In this document: one piece after another, positions 26,737 to 35,273 of the stretch
Position numbering within the stretch: position 1 is the stretch's first letter
Layout: each line of letters starts with the position of its first letter
From: Lentzea sp. NBRC 102530
GTDB lineage: Bacteria; Actinomycetota; Actinomycetes; Mycobacteriales; Pseudonocardiaceae
Reading direction: 5' to 3'
Length of the DNA: 64,000 bases
Assembly: GCF_030269365.1 (NCBI RefSeq)
Contig: NZ_BSTF01000003.1
Coordinates: 434,001-498,000 of the forward strand
Position numbers and translations under genes: made by a program
Notes under the pieces: model-generated
What the model saw: the letters and a program-made list of their open reading frames with translations, nothing else
Databases searched by the model: none
What the model was told of the DNA's origin: nothing

Positions 26737-27314
26737 GCCAGCACGTCCTCAGCCGGCGGGAAGTGCGGGTTCGGCACGGCCAGCACCGTCATCCCCGCGG
26801 CCAGCGCCGCCTTCAGCCCGTTCGTCGAATCCTCGACGGCGTAACAGGCAGCAGCTGCAACACCCAACTGCTCGGCCGCTGCGAGGTACACGTCCGGTGC
26901 GGGCTTCCCCGCCGCGCAGGACTCCGACGAAACCGCAACGGGCACCGGCAGCCCGGTCACGTCGAGGAACACCCTGATGAGCACGGCCGGCGCGGACGAA
27001 GCGATGGCGACCGGGTAGCGGGAGGCCACCGCCTGCACCGCCTCGACGGCCCCGGGCAGCACCGGCAGGTGTGCCGCGTAGGCCTTCTGCATCTCGGCGA
27101 TCACCCCGGCCGAAACCTCATCCGGCTTCAACTGGACGCCCACGTCGGACACCAGGTACGCGGCCCACTCCGGCGTCGACATCCCCTGCATCGCCCGAGT
27201 CGCTTCGGGAGTCCAGGTCCCGCCATGAGCAGCGGCGAACGACTGGCGCACCTCGTCCCACACCTGCTCGGAGTCGATCAGCACGCCGTCGAGGTCGAAG
27301 ATCACCGCATCCAC
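26685..27314 (-). CDS. HAD superfamily phosphatase (beta-phosphoglucomutase-like)
   Basis: 209 residues. Motif I DAVIFDLDGVLIDSE has both nucleophile/acid aspartates. An alpha-helical cap (about 15-85) of the subfamily IA type follows, then motif II IASSAP (about 107), motif III Lys in AGKPAPDVYLAAA (about 137) and motif IV VEDSTNGLKAA (about 160). It is a small sugar-phosphate phosphatase or mutase, substrate unknown. The GTG at 27314 starts four residues before motif I. Confidence 0.88.
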   Translation of the reverse strand: MDAVIFDLDGVLIDSEQVWDEVRQSFAAAHGGTWTPEATRAMQGMSTPEWAAYLVSDVGVQLKPDEVSAGVIAEMQKAYAAHLPVLPGAVEAVQAVASRYPVAIASSAPAVLIRVFLDVTGLPVPVAVSSESCAAGKPAPDVYLAAAEQLGVAAAACYAVEDSTNGLKAALAAGMTVLAVPNPHFPPAEDVLAQVRVLGSIAELPDALA

Positions 27315-27363
27315 GCCCCGAACCGTACCCTGTGGCGCACGATACTTCGCTATGCTAAGCAAA

Positions 27364-27382
27364 ATCGGTTAGGCTGGCTAAG
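27364..27382. promoter_or_regulatory. GGTTAGGC repeat element before the MFS gene
   Basis: GGTTAGGCT (27367-27375) matches one half of the actinobacterial DtxR/IdeR iron box, flanked by GCTAAG sequences at 27354 and 27377. The second half-site is poor (about 12 of 19 consensus positions by eye). TAGGCT (27370-27375) is also spaced as a -10 for a leaderless start at 27382. Confidence 0.3.
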
Positions 27383-28548
27383 TGAATTTCAAAGCTCAGC
27401 CCAAACAGGTCTGGATCACGGCGTTCGCCGCCGTGATCGCCTTCATGGGGATCGGGCTCGTGGACCCGATCCTGTTGTCCATCGCAGAGGGTCTGCACGC
27501 GACACCGGCGCAGGTCACCCTGCTCTTCTCGTCCTACCTCGGCGTCCAGGTCGTGGCGATGCTCTTCACGGGCGCGGCCACGGCGCGATTCGGGGCCAAG
27601 CGCACGCTCGTCGGCGGGCTCGCGCTGATCGTCGTCGCCACGCTGCTGTGCTCGGCGGCAGGGAGCATCGGGCAGCTGGTCGGCCTGCGGGCCGTGTGGG
27701 GGCTCGGCAACGCGTTCTTCATCGCCACCGCGCTCAGCGTCATCGTCGGTGCGGCGAGCGGCGGCCAGAAGGCGGCGATCCTGCTCTACGAGGCCGCGCT
27801 CGGGCTCGGTCTGAGCGTCGGGCCGCTGCTGGGTGCCCTCCTGGGCAGCATCTCGTGGCGCGGACCGTTCCTCGGCACCGCGGTCCTGATGGCGGTGGCG
27901 TTGATCCTTTGTGCAACGTTCCTGGCCAGGGACTCGCACCAGGAACGCCCGAAGATCGGCCTCGTCGACCCCCTCAAGGCGCTGAGGAACCCGACCCTGC
28001 TCCGCACGAGCATCGGAGCGGCGCTCTACACGGCGGCGTTCTTCACCGTGCTGGCCTGGTCGCCGTTCGTCCTCCGGTTCGGCGCCGTCGAGATCGGACT
28101 GATCTTCTTCGGCTGGGGCGTGTGCGTCGCGGTCTCCAGCGTCTTCCTCGCGCCGCGGCTCGCGGACCGGATCGGCGAGAAGCGCGCGATCATCGCGTCG
28201 GTGCTCGCGTTCGCCGTGCTGATGCTGCTGATGGCGGTGCCGAGCAAGCCGTTGCTGGTCGTGGCGATCATCGTGAGCGGCCTGGTCAGCGGCCTGCTCA
28301 ACACCCTGTTCACGGGTACCGCGATGAGCGTCGGCGACGCGCCGCGGCCGGTGGCGAGCGCCGGGTACAACTTCCTGCGGTGGCTCGGCGGCGCGCTGGC
28401 CGCGACGTTCGTCAGCCACCTCGCCCAGCCGTTCGTCGTGGCGGCGGTGCTGTGCGTGGGCGCGGCCGTCCTGCTCGCGTTCAACCGAACTGATACGCGC
28501 GAGGTACCTACGGAAGTCGTGATCGCGAGCGAGCAGCTAGTCGGTTAA
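27382..28548 (+). CDS. MFS transporter
   Basis: A 388-residue, twelve-helix major facilitator. The loop 2-3 signature (ARFGAKRTLVGG, about 68-79), its equivalent in the second half (LADRIGEKRAIIAS) and the motif C-like Gly-rich GLGLSVGPLLGALLG (about 141-155, antiporter signature) indicate a proton-coupled exporter of the DHA1 type. The GTG start has no ribosome-binding site. The upstream sequence carries a weak iron-box-like repeat, so metal or siderophore control is possible but unproven. Its stop codon lies inside the PHO-box-like site of the next gene. Confidence 0.85.
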   Translation: MNFKAQPKQVWITAFAAVIAFMGIGLVDPILLSIAEGLHATPAQVTLLFSSYLGVQVVAMLFTGAATARFGAKRTLVGGLALIVVATLLCSAAGSIGQLVGLRAVWGLGNAFFIATALSVIVGAASGGQKAAILLYEAALGLGLSVGPLLGALLGSISWRGPFLGTAVLMAVALILCATFLARDSHQERPKIGLVDPLKALRNPTLLRTSIGAALYTAAFFTVLAWSPFVLRFGAVEIGLIFFGWGVCVAVSSVFLAPRLADRIGEKRAIIASVLAFAVLMLLMAVPSKPLLVVAIIVSGLVSGLLNTLFTGTAMSVGDAPRPVASAGYNFLRWLGGALAATFVSHLAQPFVVAAVLCVGAAVLLAFNRTDTREVPTEVVIASEQLVG

Positions 28549-28560
28549 CAAACGGTGAAC
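28543..28560 (-). promoter_or_regulatory. PHO-box-like direct repeat before phoX1
   Basis: On the minus strand GTTCACC-GTTT-GTTAACC: two 7-mers with 4-nt spacing, matching the Streptomyces PhoP repeat (GTTCACC plus 4 nt). It lies 46 bp before the first PhoX start and overlaps the MFS stop codon. Confidence 0.6.
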
Positions 28561-28605
28561 TACGGTCGGCTGCGGTTCCCGCACCGACCGTAGGAGGCCA
28601 CCACC

Positions 28606-30630
28606 ATGATCCCCCTGCCGCTCGTCAACCACCGCGTCGGCAGAGCAGCGGTGACATGTGAATACCGCTGCGGCGACGCGTGTTTCCACGACGTTCCGAA
28701 CACTTCGGACAATCCGTACTTCGGCGACCTGGTCAGTCGCCGCACCGCGCTCAAGGCCGGTGCGGTCGTCGCGGCCGCCGCCACGATCGCCACCCCCGCG
28801 ACGGCCGCGGCCGCCGCACCCGCCGAGAAGTCCCAGGGCCGCCCACCCCGGGGCCTCGACTTCAAGCCCGTCCAGGTCAACACCAAGGACGAGGTCGTCG
28901 TCCCGGAGGGCTACGAGCAGGGGATCGTGATCCGCTGGGGCGACCCGCTCTTCCCCGGCGTCCCCGAGTTCGACTTCGACAACCAGACCGCGGCCAAGCA
29001 GGAGAAGCAGTTCGGCTTCAACTGCGACTTCGCCGCGATCCTGCCGCTGGACCCGTTGGAGCTCAGCGGGATCATGGTCACGAACCACGAGTACACCAGC
29101 GAGCCGTTCATGTTCCGCGGCTACGACGCGAACAACCCCACCGAGGAACAGGCCAGGATCGGCTGGGCCGCGCACGGCCTGTCGGTGTTCATGATCAAGC
29201 GGTCGCTGTTCACCGGCCACTACAAGCCGCGCTTCAGCAAGTACAACCGCCGCATCACCCTCAACACGCCGTTCGAGGTGCGTGGCCCGGCCGCGGGCAG
29301 CGACCTGCTCAAGACCTCGGTGGACCCCACCGGCAGGAAGGTCTTCGGCACGATCAACAACTGCTCCGGCGGCGTCACGCCGTGGGGCACGATCCTGTCC
29401 GGCGAGGAGAACTTCAACCAGTACTTCGCCAACGCCGCCGGCCGCAACGACCCGCGCCTCACCCGCTACGGCGTCACCGGCACCGCGACGACGCGCAAGT
29501 GGGAGCGCTTCGACAAGCGCTGGGACCTCGCGAAGGAACCCAACGAGGTCAACAGGTTCGGCTGGGTCATCGAACTCGACCCGCACGACCCGGACTCCAC
29601 GCCGGTCAAGCACACGCACCTCGGCCGCTTCAAGCACGAGACCGCGAACATCCGCGTCGCCGACGACGGCCGCGTCGTCGCGTACTCCGGTGACGACGAA
29701 CGCTTCGAGTACATCTACAAGTTCATCTCCACCGGGAAGATGAAGCGCGGCAACAGCAAGGCCGCGCGCCGCCACAACATGACGCTGCTCGACGACGGCA
29801 CGCTCTACGTCGCGCGGTTCAAGGGCGACAGCCCGGCGTCCGAGATCGACGGCACCGGAAAGCTGCCCAGCGACGGCAAGTTCGACGGCACCGGCGAGTG
29901 GATCCCGCTGGCGGCGGGCAAGAAGTCGTTCGTGCCGGGCATGACCGCCGAGGAGGTCTACGTCTTCACGCGCATCGCGGCCGACAAGGTCGGCGCCACG
30001 AAGATGGACCGCCCCGAGGACATCGAGTGCCACCCGCGCACCGGCACGGTCTACTGCGCGCTCAGCAACAACGTCGAACGCGGCGTCACGGCGGGCAAGG
30101 AAGGCGCGACCGAGCCGAACCCGCGCATCAACAACCGCCACGGCCAGGTCCTGGAACTGCAGGAACGCCGCAGCGACGCGCTCGCGCTGACGTTCAACTG
30201 GGGTCTCTTCCTGGTCTGCGGCTTCCCGGACGACCCGAACACGTACTTCGGCGGGTACGACAAGTCGCAGGTCAGCCCGATCTCCAGTCCGGACAACGTG
30301 GCGTTCGACCGCTACGGCAACCTGTGGATCTCCACCGACGCCGACGGCAAGCTCGACGGCCTGAACGACGGCCTGTACGGCGTGCCGCTGGAAGGCCCGG
30401 AACGCGGTCACCTCAAGCTGTTCCTCACGGTCCCGCGCGGTGGCGAGACGTGCGGCCCGGTGATCGGCGAACGCGTGATCACGGTCTGCGTGCAGCACCC
30501 CGGTGAGGTGGACGGCGCGAACGCCGACAAGCCCGTCTCCAACTGGCCCGACCGGGGCACCAGCAGGCCGCGTCCGTCGGTCGTCGCGGTGTGGCGCAAG
30601 GACCGGGGGCGACTGGGCGAGATCGGCTGA
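28606..30630 (+). CDS. phoX: PhoX-type alkaline phosphatase (DUF839), copy 1
   Basis: A 674-residue exported phosphatase of the PhoX family, which uses calcium/iron and removes phosphate from organic esters under phosphate starvation. Residues 1-43 (with CEYRCGDAC) precede an internal twin-arginine signal SRRTALKAG (44-52) and an Ala-rich hydrophobic stretch, as is usual for actinobacterial PhoX. Family motifs include TNHEYT, NNCSGGVTPWGTILSGEENFNQYF, PEDIE, SPDNVAFDRYGNLWISTD and QHPGE. GGAGG precedes the ATG. It is followed by a close paralogue. Confidence 0.9.
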   Translation: MIPLPLVNHRVGRAAVTCEYRCGDACFHDVPNTSDNPYFGDLVSRRTALKAGAVVAAAATIATPATAAAAAPAEKSQGRPPRGLDFKPVQVNTKDEVVVPEGYEQGIVIRWGDPLFPGVPEFDFDNQTAAKQEKQFGFNCDFAAILPLDPLELSGIMVTNHEYTSEPFMFRGYDANNPTEEQARIGWAAHGLSVFMIKRSLFTGHYKPRFSKYNRRITLNTPFEVRGPAAGSDLLKTSVDPTGRKVFGTINNCSGGVTPWGTILSGEENFNQYFANAAGRNDPRLTRYGVTGTATTRKWERFDKRWDLAKEPNEVNRFGWVIELDPHDPDSTPVKHTHLGRFKHETANIRVADDGRVVAYSGDDERFEYIYKFISTGKMKRGNSKAARRHNMTLLDDGTLYVARFKGDSPASEIDGTGKLPSDGKFDGTGEWIPLAAGKKSFVPGMTAEEVYVFTRIAADKVGATKMDRPEDIECHPRTGTVYCALSNNVERGVTAGKEGATEPNPRINNRHGQVLELQERRSDALALTFNWGLFLVCGFPDDPNTYFGGYDKSQVSPISSPDNVAFDRYGNLWISTDADGKLDGLNDGLYGVPLEGPERGHLKLFLTVPRGGETCGPVIGERVITVCVQHPGEVDGANADKPVSNWPDRGTSRPRPSVVAVWRKDRGRLGEIG

Positions 30631-30667
30631 TCACTACGCGTGCTGTGATCGTTCGGGTGTAGTACGA

Positions 30668-30685
30668 GTTCGCCCGCCGTTCATC
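30668..30685 (+). promoter_or_regulatory. PHO-box-like direct repeat before phoX2
   Basis: GTTCGCC-CGCC-GTTCATC: two 7-mers with the 11-nt PHO-box period, 75 bp before the second PhoX start. Further GTTCGGC (30707, 30720) and GTTCCCA (30729) elements follow but are off register. Confidence 0.45.
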
Positions 30686-30759
30686 TGCTGGACGGCTGGC
30701 GAACTCGTTCGGCTCTTAGGTTCGGCCAGTTCCCACACTGACCGATCTCGGAGGCCTGC

Positions 30760-32853
30760 GTGTCCTCACCCACCGATCGGGGCCGTCGCCTGCTGCCCCT
30801 GCTCCCGACCAACCACCCGCTCGGGCGTCAGGCCGTCACCTGCGAGTTCCGCTGCGGCAACGCCTGTGCCCACGAGGCGCCCAACACCACGGGCAACGCC
30901 TACTTCGGCGACGTCGTGAAGGAGGTCGTGAGCCGCCGCGGCATGCTGAAGGCCGGTGCCGTCGTCGCGGTCGCCGGTGCCGGCGCGCTCGCGTTCTCCG
31001 GTGCCGCGGCCGCCGCCCCTCCCGCGCACGCCGAGCCCGCCGGTCGTGGCGGTGCCAAGGACCCGGGCGGTCTGAACTTCGAGCCGGTGCAGCCCAACAC
31101 CCTCGACCAGATCACCGTGCCCGAGGGGTTCCAGCAGGACGTCGTCATCCGCTGGGGTGACGGGATCCTCGACGACTCGCCGGAGTTCGACTTCGACAAC
31201 CAGACGCCAGAGGCGCAGGCCAAGCAGTTCGGCTTCAACAACGACTTCTGCGGTCTGGTCCCGGTTCCTGGCTACCACGACAGCTGGCTCATGGTGAGCA
31301 ACCACGAGTACACGACCGAGTCCTTCATGTTCAAGGACTGGTCGCCCACCACGATCACCGAGAAGCACGCCAAGATCGCGTGGGCCGCGCACGGCCTGTC
31401 GGTCGTGATGGTCGACCGCGACCCGCGCACCGGCAAGCTCTTCGTCTGCCCGGACGACAAGCGGAAGTACAACCGCCGCATCACCCTCACCACGCCGTTC
31501 GAGGTGAAGGGCCCGGCCGCCGGCTCGAAGTACCTCAAGACCTCCGCCGACCCGACGGGCCGTCGCGTGCTCGGCACGCAGAACAACTGCGCCGGTGGCG
31601 TCACGCCGTGGGGCACGATCCTGTCCGGCGAGGAGAACTTCAACCAGTACTTCGCCAACGCGAGCCTGGTCACCGACCCGGACACGAAGGCTAAGTTCGC
31701 CCGTTACGGCATCAGCGGCGGCGCGTCCCTGCGCCAGTGGGAGCGCTTCGACAAGCGCTTCGACCTGGCCCAGGAACCCAACGAGGCCAACAGGTTCGGC
31801 TGGATCGTCGAGATCGACCCGCTCGACAAGCACTCGACGCCGGTCAAGCACACCGCGCTCGGCCGGTTCAAGCACGAGGGCGCGAACATCATCGTCGCCA
31901 AGGACGGCCGCGTGGTCGCGTACATGGGCGACGACGAGCGCTTCGACTACATGTACAAGTTCGTCTCCGACGAGAAGATGCAGAAGGGCGGCTCGAAGCG
32001 CGCCCGCGAGCACAACAAGCAGCTGCTGGACAAGGGCACGCTGTACGTCGCGCGCTTCACGGGTGACAGCCCGGCCGCCGAGATCGACGGCACCGGCACG
32101 CTCCCGGCCGACGGCGAGTTCGACGGCTCCGGCGAGTGGATCGCGTTGGCGCACAACGACAAGTCGTTCGTGCCGGGCTTCACCGCCGAAGAGGTCTACG
32201 TCTTCACGCGCCTGGCCGCGGACAAGGTCGGCGCCACCAAGATGGACCGCCCGGAGGACGTCGAGCCCTCGACGCACAACCGCCGGATCTACGCCGCGCT
32301 GACGAACAACACCGACCGCGGCAAGGCGGGCAAGGAAGGCCCGACCGAGATCAACCCGCGCAACGGCAACAAGCACGGCCACGTCCTGGAGATCGAGGAG
32401 CGCCGCAGCGACAACACGGCGACCACGTTCTCCTGGAAGCTGCTGCTCGTCTGCGGCGACCCGAAGGACCCCGGCACGTACTTCGGCGGCTTCGACAAGT
32501 CGCAGGTCAGCCCGATCTCGTGCCCGGACAACGTCGCGTTCGACACGCACGGCAACCTGTGGATCTCCACCGACGGCAACGCCCTGGCGTCCAACGACGG
32601 CCTGTTCGCGGTGCCCGTCGAGGGCCCGAAGCGCGGCCAGGTCAAGCAGTTCCTCACCGTGCCGAGGGGTGCCGAGACCTGCGGTCCCGTCATCACCGAG
32701 GACTTCGTGCTGGTGTCCGTGCAGCATCCCGGTGAGATCGACGGCGCGTCGGCCAACAACCCGCTGTCGCACTGGCCGGACGGTGGCACCTCGCAGCCGC
32801 GTCCGTCCGTCGCGGTGGTGTGGCGCAAGGACCGCAGGAAGATCTGCGACTGA
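30760..32853 (+). CDS. phoX: PhoX-type alkaline phosphatase (DUF839), copy 2
   Basis: 697 residues, collinear with the preceding PhoX over the whole length and clearly a tandem paralogue. The N-terminal CEFRCGNAC segment, twin-arginine signal SRRGMLKAG (58-66), SNHEYT, NNCAGGVTPWGTILSGEENFNQYF, CPDNVAFDTHGNLWISTD and QHPGE are all conserved. The proteins differ most in the first 60 residues and at the ESFMFKDW region. The intergenic gap (30631-30759) carries its own PHO-box-like repeat, so independent phosphate control is likely. It could have a different substrate or metal preference. Confidence 0.9.
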   Translation: MSSPTDRGRRLLPLLPTNHPLGRQAVTCEFRCGNACAHEAPNTTGNAYFGDVVKEVVSRRGMLKAGAVVAVAGAGALAFSGAAAAAPPAHAEPAGRGGAKDPGGLNFEPVQPNTLDQITVPEGFQQDVVIRWGDGILDDSPEFDFDNQTPEAQAKQFGFNNDFCGLVPVPGYHDSWLMVSNHEYTTESFMFKDWSPTTITEKHAKIAWAAHGLSVVMVDRDPRTGKLFVCPDDKRKYNRRITLTTPFEVKGPAAGSKYLKTSADPTGRRVLGTQNNCAGGVTPWGTILSGEENFNQYFANASLVTDPDTKAKFARYGISGGASLRQWERFDKRFDLAQEPNEANRFGWIVEIDPLDKHSTPVKHTALGRFKHEGANIIVAKDGRVVAYMGDDERFDYMYKFVSDEKMQKGGSKRAREHNKQLLDKGTLYVARFTGDSPAAEIDGTGTLPADGEFDGSGEWIALAHNDKSFVPGFTAEEVYVFTRLAADKVGATKMDRPEDVEPSTHNRRIYAALTNNTDRGKAGKEGPTEINPRNGNKHGHVLEIEERRSDNTATTFSWKLLLVCGDPKDPGTYFGGFDKSQVSPISCPDNVAFDTHGNLWISTDGNALASNDGLFAVPVEGPKRGQVKQFLTVPRGAETCGPVITEDFVLVSVQHPGEIDGASANNPLSHWPDGGTSQPRPSVAVVWRKDRRKICD

Positions 32854-32894
32854 TCTCGTGGCCTTGTGTCCTGGCTCACTCTGATCATGTGAAC

Positions 32895-32933
32895 CGGTGC
32901 AGCCGCCCGCCCGTGTCATGGGTGGCTGCACCG
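32895..32933 (+). terminator. Hairpin after phoX2
   Basis: CGGTGCAGCC (32895-32904) pairs perfectly with GGCTGCACCG (32924-32933), with a CCCG...TGGG pairing inside. No U-run follows. Confidence 0.6.
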
Positions 32934-32934
32934 C

Positions 32935-32979
32935 GGACAGCCAAAACCCCCGAAAGTCCACTTTGGCTGTCCACTTTGG
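32935..32979. repeat. Inverted and direct repeats in front of the DUF3455 lipoprotein gene
   Basis: GGACAGCCAAA (32935-32945) is repeated in inverse at 32962-32972. GTCCACTTTGG occurs twice in direct orientation (32956-32966 and 32969-32979, 13-nt period). The second copy merges into the ribosome-binding site GGAG of the gene at 32988. Confidence 0.6.
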
Positions 32980-32987
32980 AGTGAGTT

Positions 32988-33524
32988 GTGAATGTTCGTC
33001 TTCTCGTTGGTGCTGCTGCTCTTCTGGGTCTTGCTGCGTGTGGCACCCCCACGGCCGGCAGCGCCGTCCCCACTCCCGTCGCTCAGGCCCAGGACGCGCC
33101 CGTCGCGGCAGCGGTCCAGGTCCCGGCGGGCCAGGAGCTGGTCGGCAAGTACCAGGCCACGGGCGTCCAGACCTACTCGTGCCAGGGCAACGCGTGGAAG
33201 GGTCTAGAGCCCACCGCCACGTTGGTGGACAAGGACGACAAGCCGATCGTCATCCACTCGCGGGGTCCGGTCTGGATCTCCACCGTGGACGGCAGCGCGG
33301 TCGAGGCCACCCCCGTCGACGGCGCCAAGAACGACGTCAAGGGCGCGGTGCCCGAGCTCCTGCTCAAGACCAAGGTCGCGCGCGGCGACGGCCTGTTCGG
33401 CAAGGTCTCCTTCGTGCAGCGCCTCGCGACCGAGGGCGGCGTCGCCCCGGCCGGTGGTTGCAAGGCCGGCGCGCAGACCTCCGTCCCGTACAAGGCCCTC
33501 TACACCTTCTACGCCGCCAGCTGA
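32988..33524 (+). CDS. DUF3455 family lipoprotein, copy 1
   Basis: 178 residues. The lipobox LAAC places the lipidated Cys at 18, so the protein is tethered to the outer face of the membrane. The rest is one DUF3455-type domain: VPAGQELVGKYQATGVQTYSC pattern at about 47-67, W..LEPTATL, HSRGPVWISTVDGSAVEA, AVPELLLKTK, FVQRLATEGGVAPAGGC and a terminal aromatic strand. Four cysteines may pair. The function of the family is unknown. The GTG start has GGAG at 6 nt. An adjacent paralogue follows. Confidence 0.75.
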   Translation: MNVRLLVGAAALLGLAACGTPTAGSAVPTPVAQAQDAPVAAAVQVPAGQELVGKYQATGVQTYSCQGNAWKGLEPTATLVDKDDKPIVIHSRGPVWISTVDGSAVEATPVDGAKNDVKGAVPELLLKTKVARGDGLFGKVSFVQRLATEGGVAPAGGCKAGAQTSVPYKALYTFYAAS

Positions 33525-33570
33525 GACGGTACTGAACCGGTCCGCATTTCGTTCCGTACGACAGCAGGTG

Positions 33571-34110
33571 ATGAAACGAACTGGCATCGTCCTGGTCGCA
33601 TCAACCCTTCTGGGCATCCTCGTCGGAGGCGTGAGCTCCACCGCCGCGCCGACCGAGGCTGCCACGAGCGAGGCCTCCGCGAGGGTCGCACCCGCGGTAC
33701 AGGTCCCGTCGGGCCACAAGGTCGTCCAGAGGCTCCAGGCCAAGGGTGTGCAGACCTACACCTGCACAGCGGGGGCCTGGAAGGGCCTCGAACCCGCGGC
33801 CACCCTGGCGGACCGGCTCGGCAGGGCGGTCGGACTGCACTCGCGCGGTCCGATCTGGGTCTCCACCGTCGACGGCAGCGCGGTCGAGGCCGCCCCGGTC
33901 GACGGCGCCCGCAACGACGTCCCCGGAGCCGTTCCGGAGCTCCTGCTGAAAGCCAAGTCCACCAGGGGTGACGGCGTCTTCGCGGGTGTCAGCTACGTGC
34001 AGCGCCTCAACACCAGGGGCGGCCTCGCACCGACGGGCGGCTGCACCGAAGGCGCCCAGACCTCGGTCAAGTACGAGGCGCTCTACACCTTCTCGGTGCC
34101 CGCCCTCTGA
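33571..34110 (+). CDS. DUF3455 family secreted protein, copy 2
   Basis: 179 residues with a cleavable signal peptide (about 1-26) in place of the lipobox of the preceding paralogue. The domain is the same (VPSGHKVVQRLQAKGVQTYTC, GLEPAATL, HSRGPIWVSTVDGSAVEA, AVPELLLKAK, YVQRLNTRGGLAPTGGC). So one copy is lipidated and one is released, probably after tandem duplication. The ATG at 33571 follows AGCAGG. The last 28 bp overlap the convergent MFS gene. Confidence 0.75.
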   Translation: MKRTGIVLVASTLLGILVGGVSSTAAPTEAATSEASARVAPAVQVPSGHKVVQRLQAKGVQTYTCTAGAWKGLEPAATLADRLGRAVGLHSRGPIWVSTVDGSAVEAAPVDGARNDVPGAVPELLLKAKSTRGDGVFAGVSYVQRLNTRGGLAPTGGCTEGAQTSVKYEALYTFSVPAL

Positions 34111-35261
34111 ACGAGCGCGACGGCCGCCGCCGCGACCATCGTGATGCCGACGACCCAGAGGCCGGTCTTCTGGGTCCCGGTGAGGTCGCGCAGCGACCCG
34201 GTCACGTAGGGCGCGACGAAGCCGCTCAGGTTGCCCAACGAGTTGATCAATGCGATCCCGCCCGCCGCCGCAGCACCGCCGAGGAAGCTCGTGGGAAGCG
34301 CCCAGAACGTCGGCAGCGCGGCGCAGACACCGATGGCGCAGACGGAGACCGCGACCATCGCCGCGACGGGGTTCTCGAGGTAGAGCGCGAACGGGATCGC
34401 CACCCCGCCGAGCAGCATGGGCGCGGCGACGTGCCACTTCCGTTCTCCGGTGCGGTCGCCGTGCCTGGCCCACAGGACCATGGCGACCGCACCGAGGACG
34501 TACGGAATCGCGTTGATCAACCCGCGCTCGACGATGCCCGCGTCCGGCGCGAGCCCCTTGATGATCGTCGGCAGGAAGAACCCCAGCGTGTACAGCCCGT
34601 AGACGATACCGAAGTACACGAAGCTCAACGCCAGGATGCGCGGATGCGTCAGGGCCTTCTTCAACGGCCAGTGCTCCTCGGTGGCGGGTTCTTCGGGAGC
34701 GTTGCCGGGCTTGTCCGGCAACCAGAACCACGTCACGAACGCCAGCGCGATCGCCGGCAGCCCCTCGACGAGGAACATCGTCCGCCAGTCGGTCCACTGG
34801 ATCAGCAACCCGCTGAACGTGGCCCCGAGCGCCGTCGAGATCGGCACCGCCACCATGAACAGCGCGACGATCCGCGCCCGCTCCTTCTGCGGGTACCAGT
34901 ACGTCAGGTACAGGATGATCCCCGGGAAGAACCCGGCCTCCGCCACACCCAGCAGGAACCGCAGCACGATCAGCACGGTCCCGTTGGGCACGAACGCCAT
35001 CGCCGTGGCGACGATCCCCCAGCTCACCATGATCCGCGCGATCCACCGCCGCGCCCCGAACCGGTGCAACGCGAGGTTGCTGGGCACCTCGAGCAGCAGG
35101 TACCCGATGAAGAACACGCCGGACGCGAACCCGAACACGGTCGCGCTGAGCTGGAGCTCCTCCGACATCCCGTTGGGCCCGGCGAACCCTATGTTGACCC
35201 GGTCCAGGTAGTTGACGAAGTAGAGCAGGCACAGGTACGGCAGGATCAACTTCTTCGGCAC
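34083..35261 (-). CDS. MFS transporter, anion:cation symporter type
   Basis: A 392-residue major facilitator with twelve helices. The N-terminus (LPYLCLLYFVNYLDRVNIGFAG, helix 1 with Asp/Arg) and the RFLLGVAEAGFFPGIILYLTYWYP segment of helix 4 are diagnostic of the ACS family, which imports organic acids such as tartrate, phthalate or glucarate with protons. The GTG at 35261 has GGGGGA at 7 nt. It is divergent from an SDR gene whose ATG is only 12 bp away. The carboxylate substrate is not predictable. Confidence 0.88.
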   Translation of the reverse strand: MPKKLILPYLCLLYFVNYLDRVNIGFAGPNGMSEELQLSATVFGFASGVFFIGYLLLEVPSNLALHRFGARRWIARIMVSWGIVATAMAFVPNGTVLIVLRFLLGVAEAGFFPGIILYLTYWYPQKERARIVALFMVAVPISTALGATFSGLLIQWTDWRTMFLVEGLPAIALAFVTWFWLPDKPGNAPEEPATEEHWPLKKALTHPRILALSFVYFGIVYGLYTLGFFLPTIIKGLAPDAGIVERGLINAIPYVLGAVAMVLWARHGDRTGERKWHVAAPMLLGGVAIPFALYLENPVAAMVAVSVCAIGVCAALPTFWALPTSFLGGAAAAGGIALINSLGNLSGFVAPYVTGSLRDLTGTQKTGLWVVGITMVAAAAVALVQRAGTEKV

Positions 35262-35273
35262 TAGAGTTCCCCC

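Noticed and set aside
27364-27382. A true IdeR/DtxR iron box controlling the MFS gene
   Set aside because: Only one half-site matches well (about 12 of 19 positions) and the same bases fit a -10 element, so it is listed only as a low-confidence element.
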